From: Closterium sp. Naga37s-1
Taxonomy: Eukaryota; Streptophyta; Zygnematophyceae; Desmidiales; Closteriaceae
Direction of reading: 5' to 3'
DNA length: 64,000 bases
Assembly (NCBI GenBank): GCA_947471745.1
Contig: CANJKZ010001109.1
Coordinates: 2,542,001-2,606,000, forward strand
Shown: positions 42,038 to 53,189 of the stretch, in pieces
Layout: every line of letters begins with the position of its first letter
Position numbering within the stretch: position 1 is the first letter of the stretch
Notes under the pieces: generated by a model
What the model saw: the letters and a program-made list of their open reading frames with translations, nothing else
What the model was told of the DNA's origin: nothing
Database searches by the model: none
Made by a program: the position numbers and the translations under genes

Positions 42038-42494
42038 CCCGTCGCCCTGCAGCTTCACCTTCGGGCTGCCGCCCGTCACTCCGCATCTGCACTCCTACCC
42101 CCATCCCCCCCCTTCCCGCAGCTGAACAGGTGCAGCAGCACAGCCGAGCAGCAGCGTAGCCGCGAAGCCGAGCAGTCGTGTAGTCGCGAAGCCAAGCAGC
42201 AGCGTAGCCGCGAAGCTGAGGGTGGTTTGTGGGGGGGGGGTGTGGGAATAGGGTTAGTATTACGGAAATCGGCCGATTTAACCTAATCTCGGCGGCCTGA
42301 AAAATCCTTCTACGAGGCATCCCGACGCGGCCGACATTGACAATTCTTGTTATTTGCGCTCGTCGAATTTCGAAATCGCCGCGCTGCGCGCCGCTCGAAG
42401 TTCCTATCGGTGACTTACGAGTGGCGCTCCGCGCGAGACACTAAGGGTTCTTCATCATGGCATTTGCCTCGTCCACCATGGCCAACCCCATCAC

Positions 42495-44100
42495 TGTCAA
42501 ACTCATATGCTATAGTCTGTGTAGGCTGTAGTGGGGTAGACAATATGGGGTACAACACTTTTAGGTTTTCCTACTTGTACCCACCTGCTTGCTAGTTCAT
42601 TCATTTTCCTTCCTCATTTCTTCACATGGTATAGAGCAGGTTCCCTAGTGGGAACACTTCTCAGGGCCCACCACGATTTTTTTTTTCCTGCCCGGAGCGC
42701 GCTTCGCTCCTGCTCGAGTCGCGCCCCGTGTGCCCTCCCTACCGTCGCGCCCTCTCACGGCCCCTCACGGCCCCTTCGTGTCGCCCTTAGCGGCCCCTCT
42801 CACGGCCCTTCGCGGCCCCTTACGGCCACTCGCGCCGCCCTTACGGCCCCTCGTGCCGCCCTTACGGCCCCTTACGGCCTCTCGCGCCGCCCGTCGGCCC
42901 CTCGCGCCGCCCTTAGCGGCCCCTTACAGCCCCTCACGCCGCCCTTACGGCCCCTTACGGCCCCTCGCGCTGCCCGTCGGCCCCTCGCGCCGCCCTCGTC
43001 GGCCCCTTACGGCCCCTCGCGCCGCCCTCGTAGGCCCCTTACGGCCCCTCGCGCCGCCCTCGTCGGCCCCTTACGGCCCCTCGCGCCGCCCTCGTCGGCC
43101 CCTTACGGCCCCTCGCGCCGCCCTTCTCGGCCCCTTCGCGGCCCATCGTCGCCGCCCCTACTGCAGCAGCCGCAGCCGTCACCAGCAGCAGCCGCAGCCG
43201 TCACCAGCAGCAGCCACCGGCGCGCCTCGGCCCGACCCTGCCGGCGCGCCTCGGCCCGTACCTGCCGGCGCGCCTCGGCTCGTCCCTGCCGACGCGCCTC
43301 GGCTCTGCCTGCACACCTCGGCCCGTCTCTGCCGGTGCGCCTCGGCCCTGCCCCACCACTTGCGGCCCTCTGCCCTGGTAAGAGCGTCGCCGCACTGCTG
43401 CTCCTGCTACTACTGCTGCTACTGCTGCTACTGCTGCTACTGCTACTACTGCTGTCATGGCTACCCCTAGCGTCCTCGTCTTTGATGCTGAGGGTAGGGC
43501 TGTTGACTTTGAGGTCTGGGTCGATGATCTGCAGCCTTTCCTACAGTGCGATAGGAAAGATGGTCTCTCACTGTTCGATCTCACCTCTGGGGCCTCTCCT
43601 GCCCCTGCTGCTGCTGCTGACAGCACTGTTCGCTCACAGTGGGCCACACGCGATGCTGCTGCCCGTCTTGCTGTGCGTAGTCACTTGCCGTCCACTGAGC
43701 GCGCGCACTTTAGTCAGTACAAGAGTGCTAAGACCTTGTACGACGCTGTCATTGCACGCTACTCTTGCCCTGCCACTGCTGCCCTTAGCCGCCTCATGCT
43801 GCCGTACCTGTTCCCTGACCTCGCCGCCTTTCCTACAGTCGCTGACCTCATTACGCACCTTCGCACTAGTGACACCCGCTACCGCGCTGCGCTTCCTGCT
43901 GAGTTCTGCGCCAAGAACCCCCCCCCCATGTACATCACCCTCTACTACATAGTCACCCGGCTCCCTGACTCCCTTCGCTTAGTCAGGGACCACTTCCTCT
44001 CAGTTTGCCCCACCACACTCACCGTTGACCTCCTCGAGGAGCGCCTCCTGGCAGCAGAGAAGAGCATAGTCGCTGTAGGAGCCTCTCGTGGTGACCCTCG
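42495..44100 (+). mobile_element. copia family 1 element D, truncated after gag
   Basis: LTR 42495-42626 (132 bp, TGTCAA...TTCACA), primer-binding site TGGTATAGAGCAGGTTC, repeat-rich leader, gag N-terminal domain, then an abrupt end at ~44100 after GASRGDPR. It inserted in the gag start of element M (probable left target duplication ATCAC). The missing right part is replaced by an inverted gypsy integrase fragment. Confidence 0.88.
42720..43150 (+). repeat. leader minisatellite of element D
   Basis: Units of ~28-30 bp (GGCCCCTTACGGCCCCTCGC then GCCGCCCTCGTC) and shorter variants. A CTGCTACTG-type repeat at 43400-43455 directly precedes the gag ATG. Confidence 0.85.
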
Positions 44101-44143
44101 TTACGTTTGTGGTGTTGTCCTGCTTGGTGCTGTATGCCAGTAA
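43457..44143 (+). pseudogene. copia gag N-terminal domain (element D)
   Basis: Starts MATPSVLVFDAEGRAVDFEV and stays closely parallel to residues 1-215 of the 25762 gag through LLAAEKSIVAVGASRGDPR. The last 13 codons (after 44102) come from unrelated inverted DNA. Truncated, so no Gly tract, Cys/His cluster or pol. Confidence 0.85.
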
Positions 44144-44412
44144 ACAACTCCATCCAGTAATAACACCGATGTCGTTGTTGTTGCGTTATTTCAACCGTGA
44201 ATTGACCCGTGGCATCCGTCGTGTGCCTCTTGCAGTGTCAATTCCCATAGTAGTGAATATGCCAGTACCAAAATGCGGTTGGTGCCAGTTTTTATGTAAT
44301 TAACTCCCTTTGCTTCTATTAGCCGCTGCGAAACATCGGTGGTGAAAAATGGGTCAGTGCGGTATCTGTGGGTGAATAGGCCACTCAGCAGTAGTTTGGG
44401 CAAGTAGGATGG
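44103..44412 (-). pseudogene. inverted gypsy integrase zinc-binding fragment
   Basis: Minus strand reads LLLSGLFTHRYRTDPFFTTD, EAKGVNYIKTGTNRIL, QEAHDGCHGSIHG and, after a shift, CYYWMELF. This matches the linker and H-H-C-C zinc region at the start of gypsy integrases (HD-x-x-x-x-H-x-G ... YYW). The same LLTGLFTHGYCTD phrase occurs in plus orientation at 49906-49944. Its inverted position marks a rearrangement breakpoint. Confidence 0.65.
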
Positions 44413-44798
44413 TGAGTAGCTAAGCTATAGGCCGGACGAGGCGTCGGCAAAATTTGAGGCACCTTTTTTTTATGTTTCGGTGTAGTGGAAATCAGACTTC
44501 AAATACTTCAACCACTATATTTGTCGTGGATTAAGATTTTGTCGGGCGAGGAGGTACAGTGGTGAACTGTGATCTGTCCGTACTATGACGTCAACACCTG
44601 TTCCATTGCACACGCAACAATTGGTAATCAGAGCCATTTCCGTTTCGGACCGTGCATCCCCGCACCCAGAGAAATCCACTTTTGATTTTTGCACCTGAAG
44701 GGACTCTAGCCCCTAGGAACTGCTGTCCTCGCGTTATCTCGTAAACGCGTGCACGCACGACTGCGCCTAAAGCTAAGAGTAGCCGCCTCCCCTTCGAC

Positions 44799-45819
44799 AT
44801 GGTTAAGCATATCAACGTCACGACACTCACTCAGGAGCGCCTGAACCAACTGCTGCAGCAGCTGCGCGAAAGCTATGAAGAGATTGCGGCGCTGACGGTA
44901 GAACGCGTGTCACTGCAAAACGATGTCTCACTGGCGCAACAAGCACAATCACAAGCACAAGCCACACAGGGACAAGCAACACGACAAGCTTTGCAATACG
45001 GAAGCGTGGGGCAACCCTCGAGCACGGCTAGTGATGGCGTCGCCCGCAACGACGGAGACGACGACCACGACGCGACACACCCCGAAGCGACGAATGCGGA
45101 CGGGAACCACCCGCGCGTCACGATTTCAGTACCGACTGGCGAGTCATCACTACTGTCGCTGATGCCACTCAAGCCGCAGCGTCTGCTTTGCTTTGATCCC
45201 TGCCAACGGGGTGGTCGTACCGTTAAGCCGTGGTTGTTCACGATGAACACTTTTTCTTCAGTGCCATGGATTGGTGGCGCATTATCGTCATGAAACCGAC
45301 GGACTACGAGACTCTACCGACACAGGAAGAACAAACCGGACCCCGAGCAACGTCGTATTTCATGAAAGTGCCCCAGTATTGCACGTGGGACGTGTGGTGC
45401 GCAGGTGTGTGCGCGAGATTCGAGCCAATCGCGGCCTCGATCGCGGCGCGCCAGAGGCTCCGCACTTGGCGCCAGCTCGGTTCCGTCCAGGACTACACCA
45501 GCGGGTTTCTGGCGTTGTGCAAGAAGGTGGGATACATTCACGAGGGAGAGCGTATCGACCGCTACATTGGCGGCCGAATAAGCACGAGATCGCTCAAGAG
45601 ATTCAGCTGCGCATCGTCACGGAGTTCAACGAGATTCTCGCTATGGCGGAGATTTTTGATTTTCTTTGTCGACCGAGATCAAGGTCCTATGACAACAACA
45701 ATAGGTGGGGACATCGAACTCGGGGATCGGACATCACCGCGAATGCCGTTGCTGCACCGTTTAAAGGGCGCTGCTTCGCGTGCAAGAGGCCGGGACACCG
45801 TAAGAGCGAATGCCCATAA
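44799..45819 (+). pseudogene. gypsy gag with CCHC zinc knuckle (E)
   Basis: Starts MVKHINVTTLTQERLNQLLQ, then a Gln-rich coiled region, MPLKPQRLLCFD and, after a shift near 45200-45260, the capsid block (KVPQYCTWDVWCAGVCARFE, RQRLRTWRQLGSVQDYTSGF, LALCKKVGYIHEGERIDRYI). It ends with AMAEIFDFLCRPRSR and the knuckle CFACKRPGHRKSEC (CX2CX4HX4C, 45772-45813). Three frames are needed to read it through. Confidence 0.8.
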
Positions 45820-46040
45820 AGTGTTAAGGAAAAGGGAAGCTGAGCAGCAGAAACAGACCAAGCAGCAGGGAAACGCTGAGAGTCAATAGCAGATGGTCCC
45901 CAAATGTCAGGTGACGCCGCTCGCCCGACCCAACCGACCCTCACCGAGCGATTGTACCGGTTCACGCAATCGACCACACCCGGCCGAATAAGGAGGGTAT
46001 AACGGTAGACAACCTCATACTGCTTAGCGGGAAGATAGGG

Positions 46041-46439
46041 ATGGACTTAGTGAAAATCTTCGTGGATGGGGGAGCCAGCCACAGCCTGATCAACACCTCC
46101 ACAGCATGGAGACTGAAACTGCCACAAGATAGATGCTTACCTAAGATTGACGCAAGATTGGTTGACGGCACGCCACTAGCAATACGGGAACACGTGGGCC
46201 GAGTTCGGATCCTATGGAGGGGCAGCGTCACGTTTGCCGAAGAATTGTTCGCAACAACCCTTGACGGGACTGACATTTTACTCGGCCGTGATTGGGTGCG
46301 ACGACACAATCCACGAATCGACTTGACGACGAGTGACTCCACTGTGCGAGTGAACGGTAACAACATCTCCCTACCTCGTTGGAGCCCATCTGAGTCTTCG
46401 TCGGTGCTTGTCAACGTGATCACGATGAAACACCCGTAG
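46041..46439 (+). pseudogene. gypsy protease (E)
   Basis: 132-codon frame: MDLVKIFVDGGASHSLINTS, DARLVDGTPLAIREHVGRVR, LDGTDILLGRDWVRRHNPRI. It has the retropepsin-like fold signature with DGGAS instead of D-S/T-G-A, and the ILLGRDW second motif. It leads directly to RT, which is disrupted. Confidence 0.8.
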
Positions 46440-46662
46440 TGGAAGGAGCTGATGTGATCCGAGAACCGAGGAAGCAGACAAGGCAGCCGACGTACTGGAT
46501 GACTTGGCAGTACAGCGGGATTTTCCCGGACGACCTACTAGAGGGACAGCCACCTCAGCGACCGCATGACCATAGGATAGAACTGGAATGGGGGGCACAG
46601 GCGACAGTACAATGACAGTTCCAAGTGACCCAACCCGAACAAGAACTTGCGGAAGCAGTTGG

Positions 46663-46878
46663 TGTCAGAATATGTTGTTTGTGTAGCCTGCAGTGGGGTA
46701 CTCTATAGTGAGTACAGCCCCTTAGGGTTTGCCATTTGTATCCTGCTGCTTGCTAGTTCAATCATTCCTTCTCAATTCTGTTCCTGCACACAATCCTAGC
46801 TCGTACTTGGCTCCTCGTTACTAGTCCTACTGTGGCCTAGGCTACTAAGCCTAGGCCGTACTCCTACTACTTCTGACA
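46663..46878 (+). repeat. 5' LTR of element F
   Basis: 216 bp, TGTCAGAATATG...TTCTGACA. Confidence 0.93.
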
Positions 46879-47039
46879 TGGTATCAGAGGGCGGCATGTC
46901 TGCCGCCTTCCTGTGTATGGGCCCACCACCCGCTTCCGCTGCCGTACTGTCCGCCGCGCGCCCCGTGGTGCGCGGCGGCGAAACCCTAATTTCTGCCCGC
47001 CGCGCGCTCGGGGCGCCTGGCGGTTTTCCCTTCCGTGGC

Positions 47040-47650
47040 GCCCGTCGTGGTGCCCTTGGGGGGGCCTCCGCGGTCCCCTCCCGTCGAAGCGCCCGTCGAG
47101 GCGCTCTCGGGGACCCGCGCGGCCTCCCCCCCCGTCGCCCGTCGAGGCGACCTCGGGGACCCGCGCGGCCTCCCCTCCCGTCGCCCGTCGAGGCGACCTT
47201 GGGGGCCCGCGCGGCCTCCCCACCTGCCTGTCGTGGCGACCACGGGGGCCGCGCGCGGTCCCCTCCCGTCGCCCGTCGAGGCGACTTCGGGGGCCGTGCG
47301 CGGCGCCCTCCCCGTCGCCCGTCGTGGCGACTTCGGGGGCCGTGCGCGGCCCTCCCCGTCGCCCGTCGAGGCGACTTCGGGGGGCCCGCGCGGCGCCCTC
47401 CCCGTCACCCGTCGAGGCGACTTCGGGGGCCGTGCGCGGCGCCCTCCCCGTCGCCCGTCGTGGCGACTTCGGGGGCCGTGCGCGGCCCTCCCCGTCGCCC
47501 GTCGAGGCGACTTCGGGGGGCCCGCGCGGCGCCCTCCCCGTCGCCCGTCGAGGTGGCTCTGGGGGCCCGTCGCGGCGCCCTCCCTGGTGCCCGTCGCGGC
47601 GCCCCGGGGGGGGCCGCGCGGCTCCCTTCTCGTCGCCCCTCGGGGCGCCC
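47040..47650 (+). repeat. internal minisatellite of element F
   Basis: ~28-bp units CGTCGCCCGTCGAGGCGACT plus TCGGGGGC, with higher-order repetition, then GGAGCCGCCCGCACCTGCAG units at 47690-47900. Open frames on both strands here are due to the repeat. Confidence 0.85.
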
Positions 47651-48675
47651 TGGGGGCCGTGCGTTTTCCCCCCCCGCGGCCGCCCCTGGAGCCGCCCGCC
47701 ACTGCAGCAGCAGCCCCTGGAGCCGCCCGCACCTGCAGCAGCCGCCCCTGGAGCCGCCCGCCAGTGCAGCAGCCGCCCCTAGAGCAGCCCGCACCTGCAG
47801 CAGCCGCTCCTGGAGCAGCCCACACTTGCAGCAGCCGCCCCTGGAGCAGCCCGCACCTGCAGCAGCCGCCCCTGGTGCAGCCCGCACCTGCAGCTGCCGC
47901 CCCTGCAGAAGCCCGTCCCCCCCCCCCCCCCTCCCCCCCCCCCCCCCCCCCGTGCTGCCCATTGCTCCCATTCCACCGTGCGTTCCGCGGTGGTTGGGGT
48001 GTGGGGTGGCGAGCATGGGGGTGAGAGGTGTGGGTTCTCCCCTCCTCCTTTTTCGTCTCCCACAGCTGCAGCTGCCGCTGAGGGGGGTGGAGGTGTGGGA
48101 GTCGTGGGGAGTGGCACTAGGGGGGTGATGTGGGAATGGAGCTAGGGGTGAAACAGGGGGTGTGTGAGAGGGGTGTGGGACTGTTGGGGGAGGTTGAGTG
48201 GAGGCTGCTGTCTTGTCGTCCGCAGCACCTGTAGTCCGGGGCGCACTGTCCTGGTAGCTCAGAGAGCCTGCTGCACCTGTTGCCCGTGGGTCCGTTGCTC
48301 CTGCCGCTCGTCGCAGCTGCAGAGCCTGTTACTCCTGTATTCCGGGACGCACTGTCTCGGTAGCCACTGAGAGCCTGCTGCACCAGTCGCCCGTGGGTCC
48401 GTTGCTTCTGCCGCTCGTCGTAGCCGCAGAGCCAGTTACTCCAGTATTCCGGGGCGCTCTGTCTCGGTAGCCACTGTGTCAGCCGCCACTGTGTCAGCCG
48501 CTTCTGTTGCCCGTGTGTCTGCAGCTTCAGTCGTCGCCTCCCATCTTCTCTCCTTTCATAGTCCCTCCTCCTCCTCACTTGCCCTCTGTGATAGCCTCTA
48601 GCTTTGCTGATAATTATGAACTATTGCTATGACTGCTCATTGTGCTGATTACACCCCACTTTGGCTATGGGGGTG

Positions 48676-48891
48676 TGTCAGAATATGTTGTTTGTGTAGC
48701 CTGCAGTGGGGTACTCTATAGTGAGTACAGCCCCTTAGGGTTTGCCATTTGTATCCTGCTGCTTGCTAGTTCAATTATTCCTTCTCAATTCTGTTCCTGC
48801 ACACAATCCTAGCTCGTACTTGGCTCCTCGTTACTAGTCCTACTGTGGCCTAGGCTACTAAGCCTAGGCCGTACTCCTACTACTTCTGACA
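48676..48891 (+). repeat. 3' LTR of element F
   Basis: 216 bp; single C/T difference from the 5' LTR (TCAATTATTCC here, TCAATCATTCC there). Confidence 0.93.
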
Positions 48892-49400
48892 GTTGGATTA
48901 CCTGCTCGAAAAACAGTTCATTTGCCCGAGTTCGTCGCCCTTCGCCGCACCGATACCCGTTCACACTGAAAAAATACGGGAGTTTTCGCATGTGCATAGA
49001 CTACCACGCACTAGACCGAGTTACCATCAAGTCCCGTTACCCCATCCCGCGAGCCGACGAATTGTTGACCAGCTGCGCACAGCACGTGTTTTCTCGAAAA
49101 CTGACCTTTGAGGAGGTTACCACAAGATCCGCGTCAACCCACCCGTTTGTCCGAAAACAACCTCACGCTAGGATAATATGAATATATGATAATGCCCTTC
49201 GGACTGACCAACGCCCCCACGACTTTCCAAATGATGATGAACGCAGCCTTCCGCTCGCTTTTAGATAAGTGTGTATTTGTGTACTTGGACGATACATTGA
49301 TTTACAACCCAGACAGAGCACAACACCTATAGGACATTGAAGTAGTTTTCAAAATACTGAGTGAGAACCACCTACTGACCAAAGCCCTCTAAGTGAGAGT
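48892..49400 (+). pseudogene. gypsy RT, continuation after element F
   Basis: Resumes with LDYLLEKQFICPSSSPFAAP, a VTIKSRYPIPRADEL block, [20 protein letters not shown] and [15 protein letters not shown] with an intact YLDD. Stops and shifts intervene. Confidence 0.8.
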
Positions 49401-49559
49401 TCCAACGGGACAGACTAGAGTTTTTAGGGCACGTTATTTCAGCCGACAAAGAGTGGAAATAGACCCGAAGAAAATCGCGACAATTCAAGCACGGCACGCG
49501 CCAACAAATCGGTCACCAACGCAAGTGCCATCACCGTGGGAGCAATACTTTCATAGGAA

Positions 49560-49944
49560 TTCGGAAACGGCCTTCAGCCAATCGCGTATGAGTCCCGCAA
49601 GCTTTACCCGCCCGAACGCAACTATCCGATACACGACCACGAGATGTTGGCGATTGTGCATGCGTTCGAAGTGTGGCAATGCTACCTCACCACAGCAGAC
49701 GTGACAGTACGAACAGACCACATATTACTACAGTACCTCCGCTCCCAACCGAATCTCAATCCGTGACAGATCCGCTGGTTGGACTATTTGGAATCCAACT
49801 TCCACTACAACGTCACGTACAAAAAGGGAGCGTCGAACATTGCTGACGCACTCACCCGCACCACTGCCCAACTTCACGCCATCCTACTCACCCAAACCAA
49901 CCCATTGTTAACAGGCCTATTCACTCATGGATACTGCACCGACC
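49560..49944 (+). pseudogene. gypsy RNase H and integrase start (E)
   Basis: One frame reads YESRKLYPPERNYPIHDHEM, LAIVHAFEVWQCYL, VRTDHILLQYLRSQPNLNP, a TGA, QIRWLDYLESNFHYNVTYKK and GASNIADALTR, typical of gypsy RNase H. It ends LLTGLFTHGYCTD at the element G insertion. Confidence 0.82.
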
Positions 49945-51060
49945 TGTCAGAATATCATGCTTGTCTAGCCTGCAGTGGGGTACTCTATAGCGAGTACAAC
50001 CCAATTAGGGTTTCCTATATGTATCTCAACTGCTGCTATTGCAAACCCTCCTTTGCTCATTCTCTCTTGCCTAGCTAGCTAAACCCTAGCTATGGCTCCT
50101 CATTCTGCCTTCTATTCTAACATGCTATCAGAGCAGGTCGACCCTCTCGTGTTGATCATGTGAGTGGGCCCCACCCGATGCTTCTGCTGCTCTACTGTCT
50201 CTCGCGCGCCACGGGCGCGCGACGTTTCCTTCGTGCTGCGCGCTCGGAGCGCGCAGCGTTATTTTTTTCATCCCGCCGTGCGCTCGGGGCACGCGGCGGT
50301 TTTCTGCCCGTCGTTCTGCCCTGCTGGTCCTGCGCCGCCCTGCCCTGCCCTTCGCGCCGCCCTCAGACCAGCGCGCTGTCCCCCGTCACACCGCCCGTGG
50401 GACCAGCGTGCTGCCCCCCCCCCGTCGCCCGTCGCGGCGCCCCTGGGGCCCGCGCGCTGCTGCTCCCCGTCGCCCGTCGTGGCGCCCTCGGGGGCCCGCG
50501 CGCCCCCCCCCCCCCCCCCCCTCCCGTCGCCCGTCGAGGCGCCCTCGGGGGCCCGCGTGCGGCCCCCTCCCGTCGCCTCGTCACGACGCCTTGGGGGCCC
50601 GCGCGTTGCCCCCTTCCCGTCGCCTCGTCCCGGCGCCACGAGGGCCCGCGCGGCGCCCCGTCCCGTCGCCCGTCGCGGCGCCCCGGGGACCCGCGCGCGG
50701 CCCGCTCGCTGCCCGTCCCGTCACAGCGCCCCGGGGGCCCGTGCGCGGCCTGTTCCGTCGTCAGCTGTGGTGCCCCGGGGGGGGCCCGCGCCCTGCTCCT
50801 TCGTGCCGCCCAGGAGACCCACCCGCCACCCCCCTTCCCCTCCGTTGACCGCCCCTACTGCATCCCGCGCTCCTGCCTGCGTTAGGGCTTGGGGGTGGCG
50901 GGTATGGGGTGCTGTGTGGGTGCTACCCTTCCCCTCCTCCTCCTCCTTCTTCGTCTCCCACTGCTGCAGCTGCCGCTGAGGGGGGTGGGTGTGTGGGAGC
51001 CAAGGGATTACGGTTTAAGGGGTGCCGTGGGAGTGGAGCTAGGGGTGCAGCAACTTTGTC
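49945..51060 (+). mobile_element. LTR element G (5' LTR and leader only)
   Basis: LTR 49945-50122 (178 bp, TGTCAGAATATC...TCTAACA), related to the LTR of element F, followed by primer-binding site TGCTATCAGAGCAGG and a GC-rich leader (50280-50880, units of the CGTCGCCCGTCGCGGCGCCC type). No gag follows; the end near 51060 is not sharp. Either a truncated copy or a second non-autonomous element. Confidence 0.7.
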
Positions 51061-51639
51061 ATTGGTCCAGATGAAGAGAACTTTGTCGATCATCACGAGT
51101 ATAGTGTTGTAAGAAAAAATCCCTTTTCCTTACTTCGCACCCCTGCTTACCGCGTACACTACTGTTCCCGCCAACAGTTCCCAACAGTGCACCATTACCA
51201 CTCGCGACACTCGCCTCGACCACTGTTCTTTCCACTGTTCACGACACGACCCAACCACACGGCTCGATTGGACCCGCGCTCCGGACCTCTGCCTCGACAT
51301 TTCCCAACCTCGGCGCTAGGCCCGTATTGCACCCCATTCTCACACATTACCATTACCTTCTTAGCTTTGCAATATATTATTTGCTCATGCCTTCGCTCAA
51401 TGTACTGTTTTGATTCGATAGTGCAATTCTCGCTCGCTCACTCAAATGCACTCGTAACACTTGGTATTTAGAGCCTACAATCTCTTTTTGAACTGCACCT
51501 TCTCCTTCGTTTCCCCACTATCTCAATTTCTGGAGGGGTTAGACGTCTCTCAACGCCCAAGCACTGCCGCTCGAGTGCTCTCTCAAAAGCATGCACGACC
51601 ACGACCGGGGCTCTCGCTACGCTCGCACGACACCCCGCC

Positions 51640-52751
51640 ATGGCCGAATTCAATTTCGCGACATTACCGCAGAAGTGCCTCAACCAACTCGTGCGCTAAC
51701 TTGAGGAATCGGCACTCGAAATCGTGACACTCACGACGGAACGCGACTCCGCCCGACAGCAATCAACGACAAATACACCAGCACCAGCGCCGGCACCTGC
51801 GAATGCACCCGCGCAATCGGATGAGCCGATTTTTATCTCGTCCGACACAACTTGACACCACGATAGCGTGGGACAGCGCTCAGGCTCAGCCAGTGTGGTG
51901 CGGCCCGATCGATGCATGGAATGGAGAGAAACCGGGCCGCACAAAACGCGAATGCACCTCGCGAAGCCCGTCGTCACGCCGCCTTTGCAGCAACGACTGG
52001 CAACGACGACATCGGTGCACCAATGCCGCTCGAGCCGCAACGCCCGCCCTGCTTCGATCATGGACAATGTGGAGGTTCAACGGTTCAATCGAGGGTCTTC
52101 ACGATAAACGTCTTTCTTGACGCTAATTACGTCACTTCGGACGCAACGAAGATACGATATGTTGTTTTGCAGCTGCGGGGCCCCGCCATGGACTGGTGGC
52201 GAGTCATCGTGATGTCGCCACGCGCCTACAAGCCGGCGTCGCAAGGGGAAGGGCCCACGGGGCCAGCCGTCACCTGGAGTTTGTTCTGCGAAATCGCCCA
52301 ATATGGCACGTGGGACGTGTGGTGCGCGGGGCTTCGGGCGCGCTTCGAGGCGATCGCGGCGCTTATTTTGGCGCGTCAGAAACTGCGCACTTGGCGCCAA
52401 CTCAGCTCGGTTCAAGACTACACCAGCAGTTTTCTCGCACTATGTGAGCTAGTCGGCTGCATGCACGAGGCGGAGCGAGTGGATCGTTATGTTGGTGGGC
52501 TGAAGCCGAAAATTTCGCACAAAATATTCGCGGGCTTTCCAACTTCAACGAAATCATAGCGTTCGCTGAGATAATCAACATCCTACGTCGTCCGAGATCG
52601 CGTTCCTACTACGGACATTGCCCTCGGGGACCGACGGAGCTTGCCACTGTGCACGCTGTTGCGGCGAGCGCAACTGCCGCCTCATTCAAGGGGCGGTGCT
52701 TCGCTTGCAACAGGCCGGGCCATCGCAAGAGCGAATGCCAGAGGAGCTAAG
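51640..52751 (+). pseudogene. gypsy gag (H)
   Basis: Starts MAEFNFATLPQKCLNQLVR, then TAA where copy E has Gln. From 51912 a clean 215-codon frame: MPLEPQRPPCFDHGQCGGST, MDWWRVIVMSPRAY, AQYGTWDVWCAGLRARFEAI, RQKLRTWRQLSSVQDYTSSF, AERVDRYVGGLKPKISHKIF. After another shift comes the knuckle CFACNRPGHRKSEC (52699-52740) and a stop. Confidence 0.8.
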
Positions 52752-53189
52752 GCGCCGTGGTGCAGAGCATGGGAGAGGGTCTGGGAGGCAGGGAAACGCC
52801 AACAGTCACTAGAGATCGGGCCCACTACTGACGAGGCTCACTGCTCGCCCAACCCCACTGACCCTCATCGAGTTACAGTACTTATTCACGCGATCGATCG
52901 GGCTCGCCTGAATAAGGAGGGTACAACGACAGATTGCCCAATACTGATTCACGGGAAAATACGGGGGGTAGCAGTGAAGATAGACACTTAGTCGCTGCTT
53001 ACCAGAGATCGACGCAAGTCACAGCTTAGTTAATACCGCAACCGCACAGAAACTGCAATTGACACTTAGTCGCTGCGTACCGGAGATCGACGACCCCTTA
53101 GTGGACGGCACGCCACTGCACATACGGAAAAATTGGAGAGAGTAAAGGTCCACTGCGGGGGAACTTCGGGTTTGCACAGGAAATGCTTC

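Larger units (their letters stand above)
41091..42494 (+). mobile_element. copia-type element M, 5' part
   Basis: LTR at 41091-41254 (TGTTAG...GTGACA, 164 bp), then primer-binding site TGGTATCAGAGCACTC (initiator-Met type). A leader with CCGCCCGTCGCC-type repeats follows, interrupted by a 380-bp TRIM (41658-42037). At 42457 an ATG opens MAFASSTMANPITVKL, which looks like a copia gag N-terminus, cut at 42495 by the LTR of another element. The element inserted into gypsy remnant L. Confidence 0.7.
46663..48891 (+). mobile_element. non-autonomous LTR element F (2.2 kb), nested in gypsy
   Basis: Two 216-bp LTRs (46663-46878 and 48676-48891) that differ at one position by eye, flanked by GTTGG (46658-46662 and 48892-48896). 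Primer-binding site TGGTATCAGAGG at 46879; polypurine tract CTATGGGGGTG before the 3' LTR, the same as in family 1 copia. The 1.8-kb interior is a GC-rich repeat leader plus a non-coding tail; no gag, protease, integrase or RT. It must be moved by another element's proteins. Confidence 0.92.
44420..49944 (+). mobile_element. Ty3/gypsy remnant E, split by nested LTR element F
   Basis: Primer-binding site TGGTAATCAGAGCC at 44622 (Met-type with one extra base) follows the probable end of a 5' LTR. Then gag, zinc knuckle, protease, RT (interrupted at 46658-46662 and resumed at 48892), RNase H and the start of the integrase region, cut at 49945 by the LTR of element G. Removing element F and one GTTGG copy restores the RT reading RKQLDYLLEKQF. 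Multiple frameshifts: dead. Confidence 0.85.

Noticed and set aside
42648-43952. 434-codon plus-strand frame over the leader and gag of element D
   Set aside because: It follows the leader minisatellite and then reads gag in the wrong frame; the true gag starts at 43457.
46878-48128. 416-codon plus-strand frame rich in Arg/Pro/Ala and similar long frames on both strands (47035-48024, 46986-47825)
   Set aside because: All follow the 28-bp GC-rich repeat inside the non-autonomous LTR element F; several frames are open at once, as expected from repeats without stop codons.
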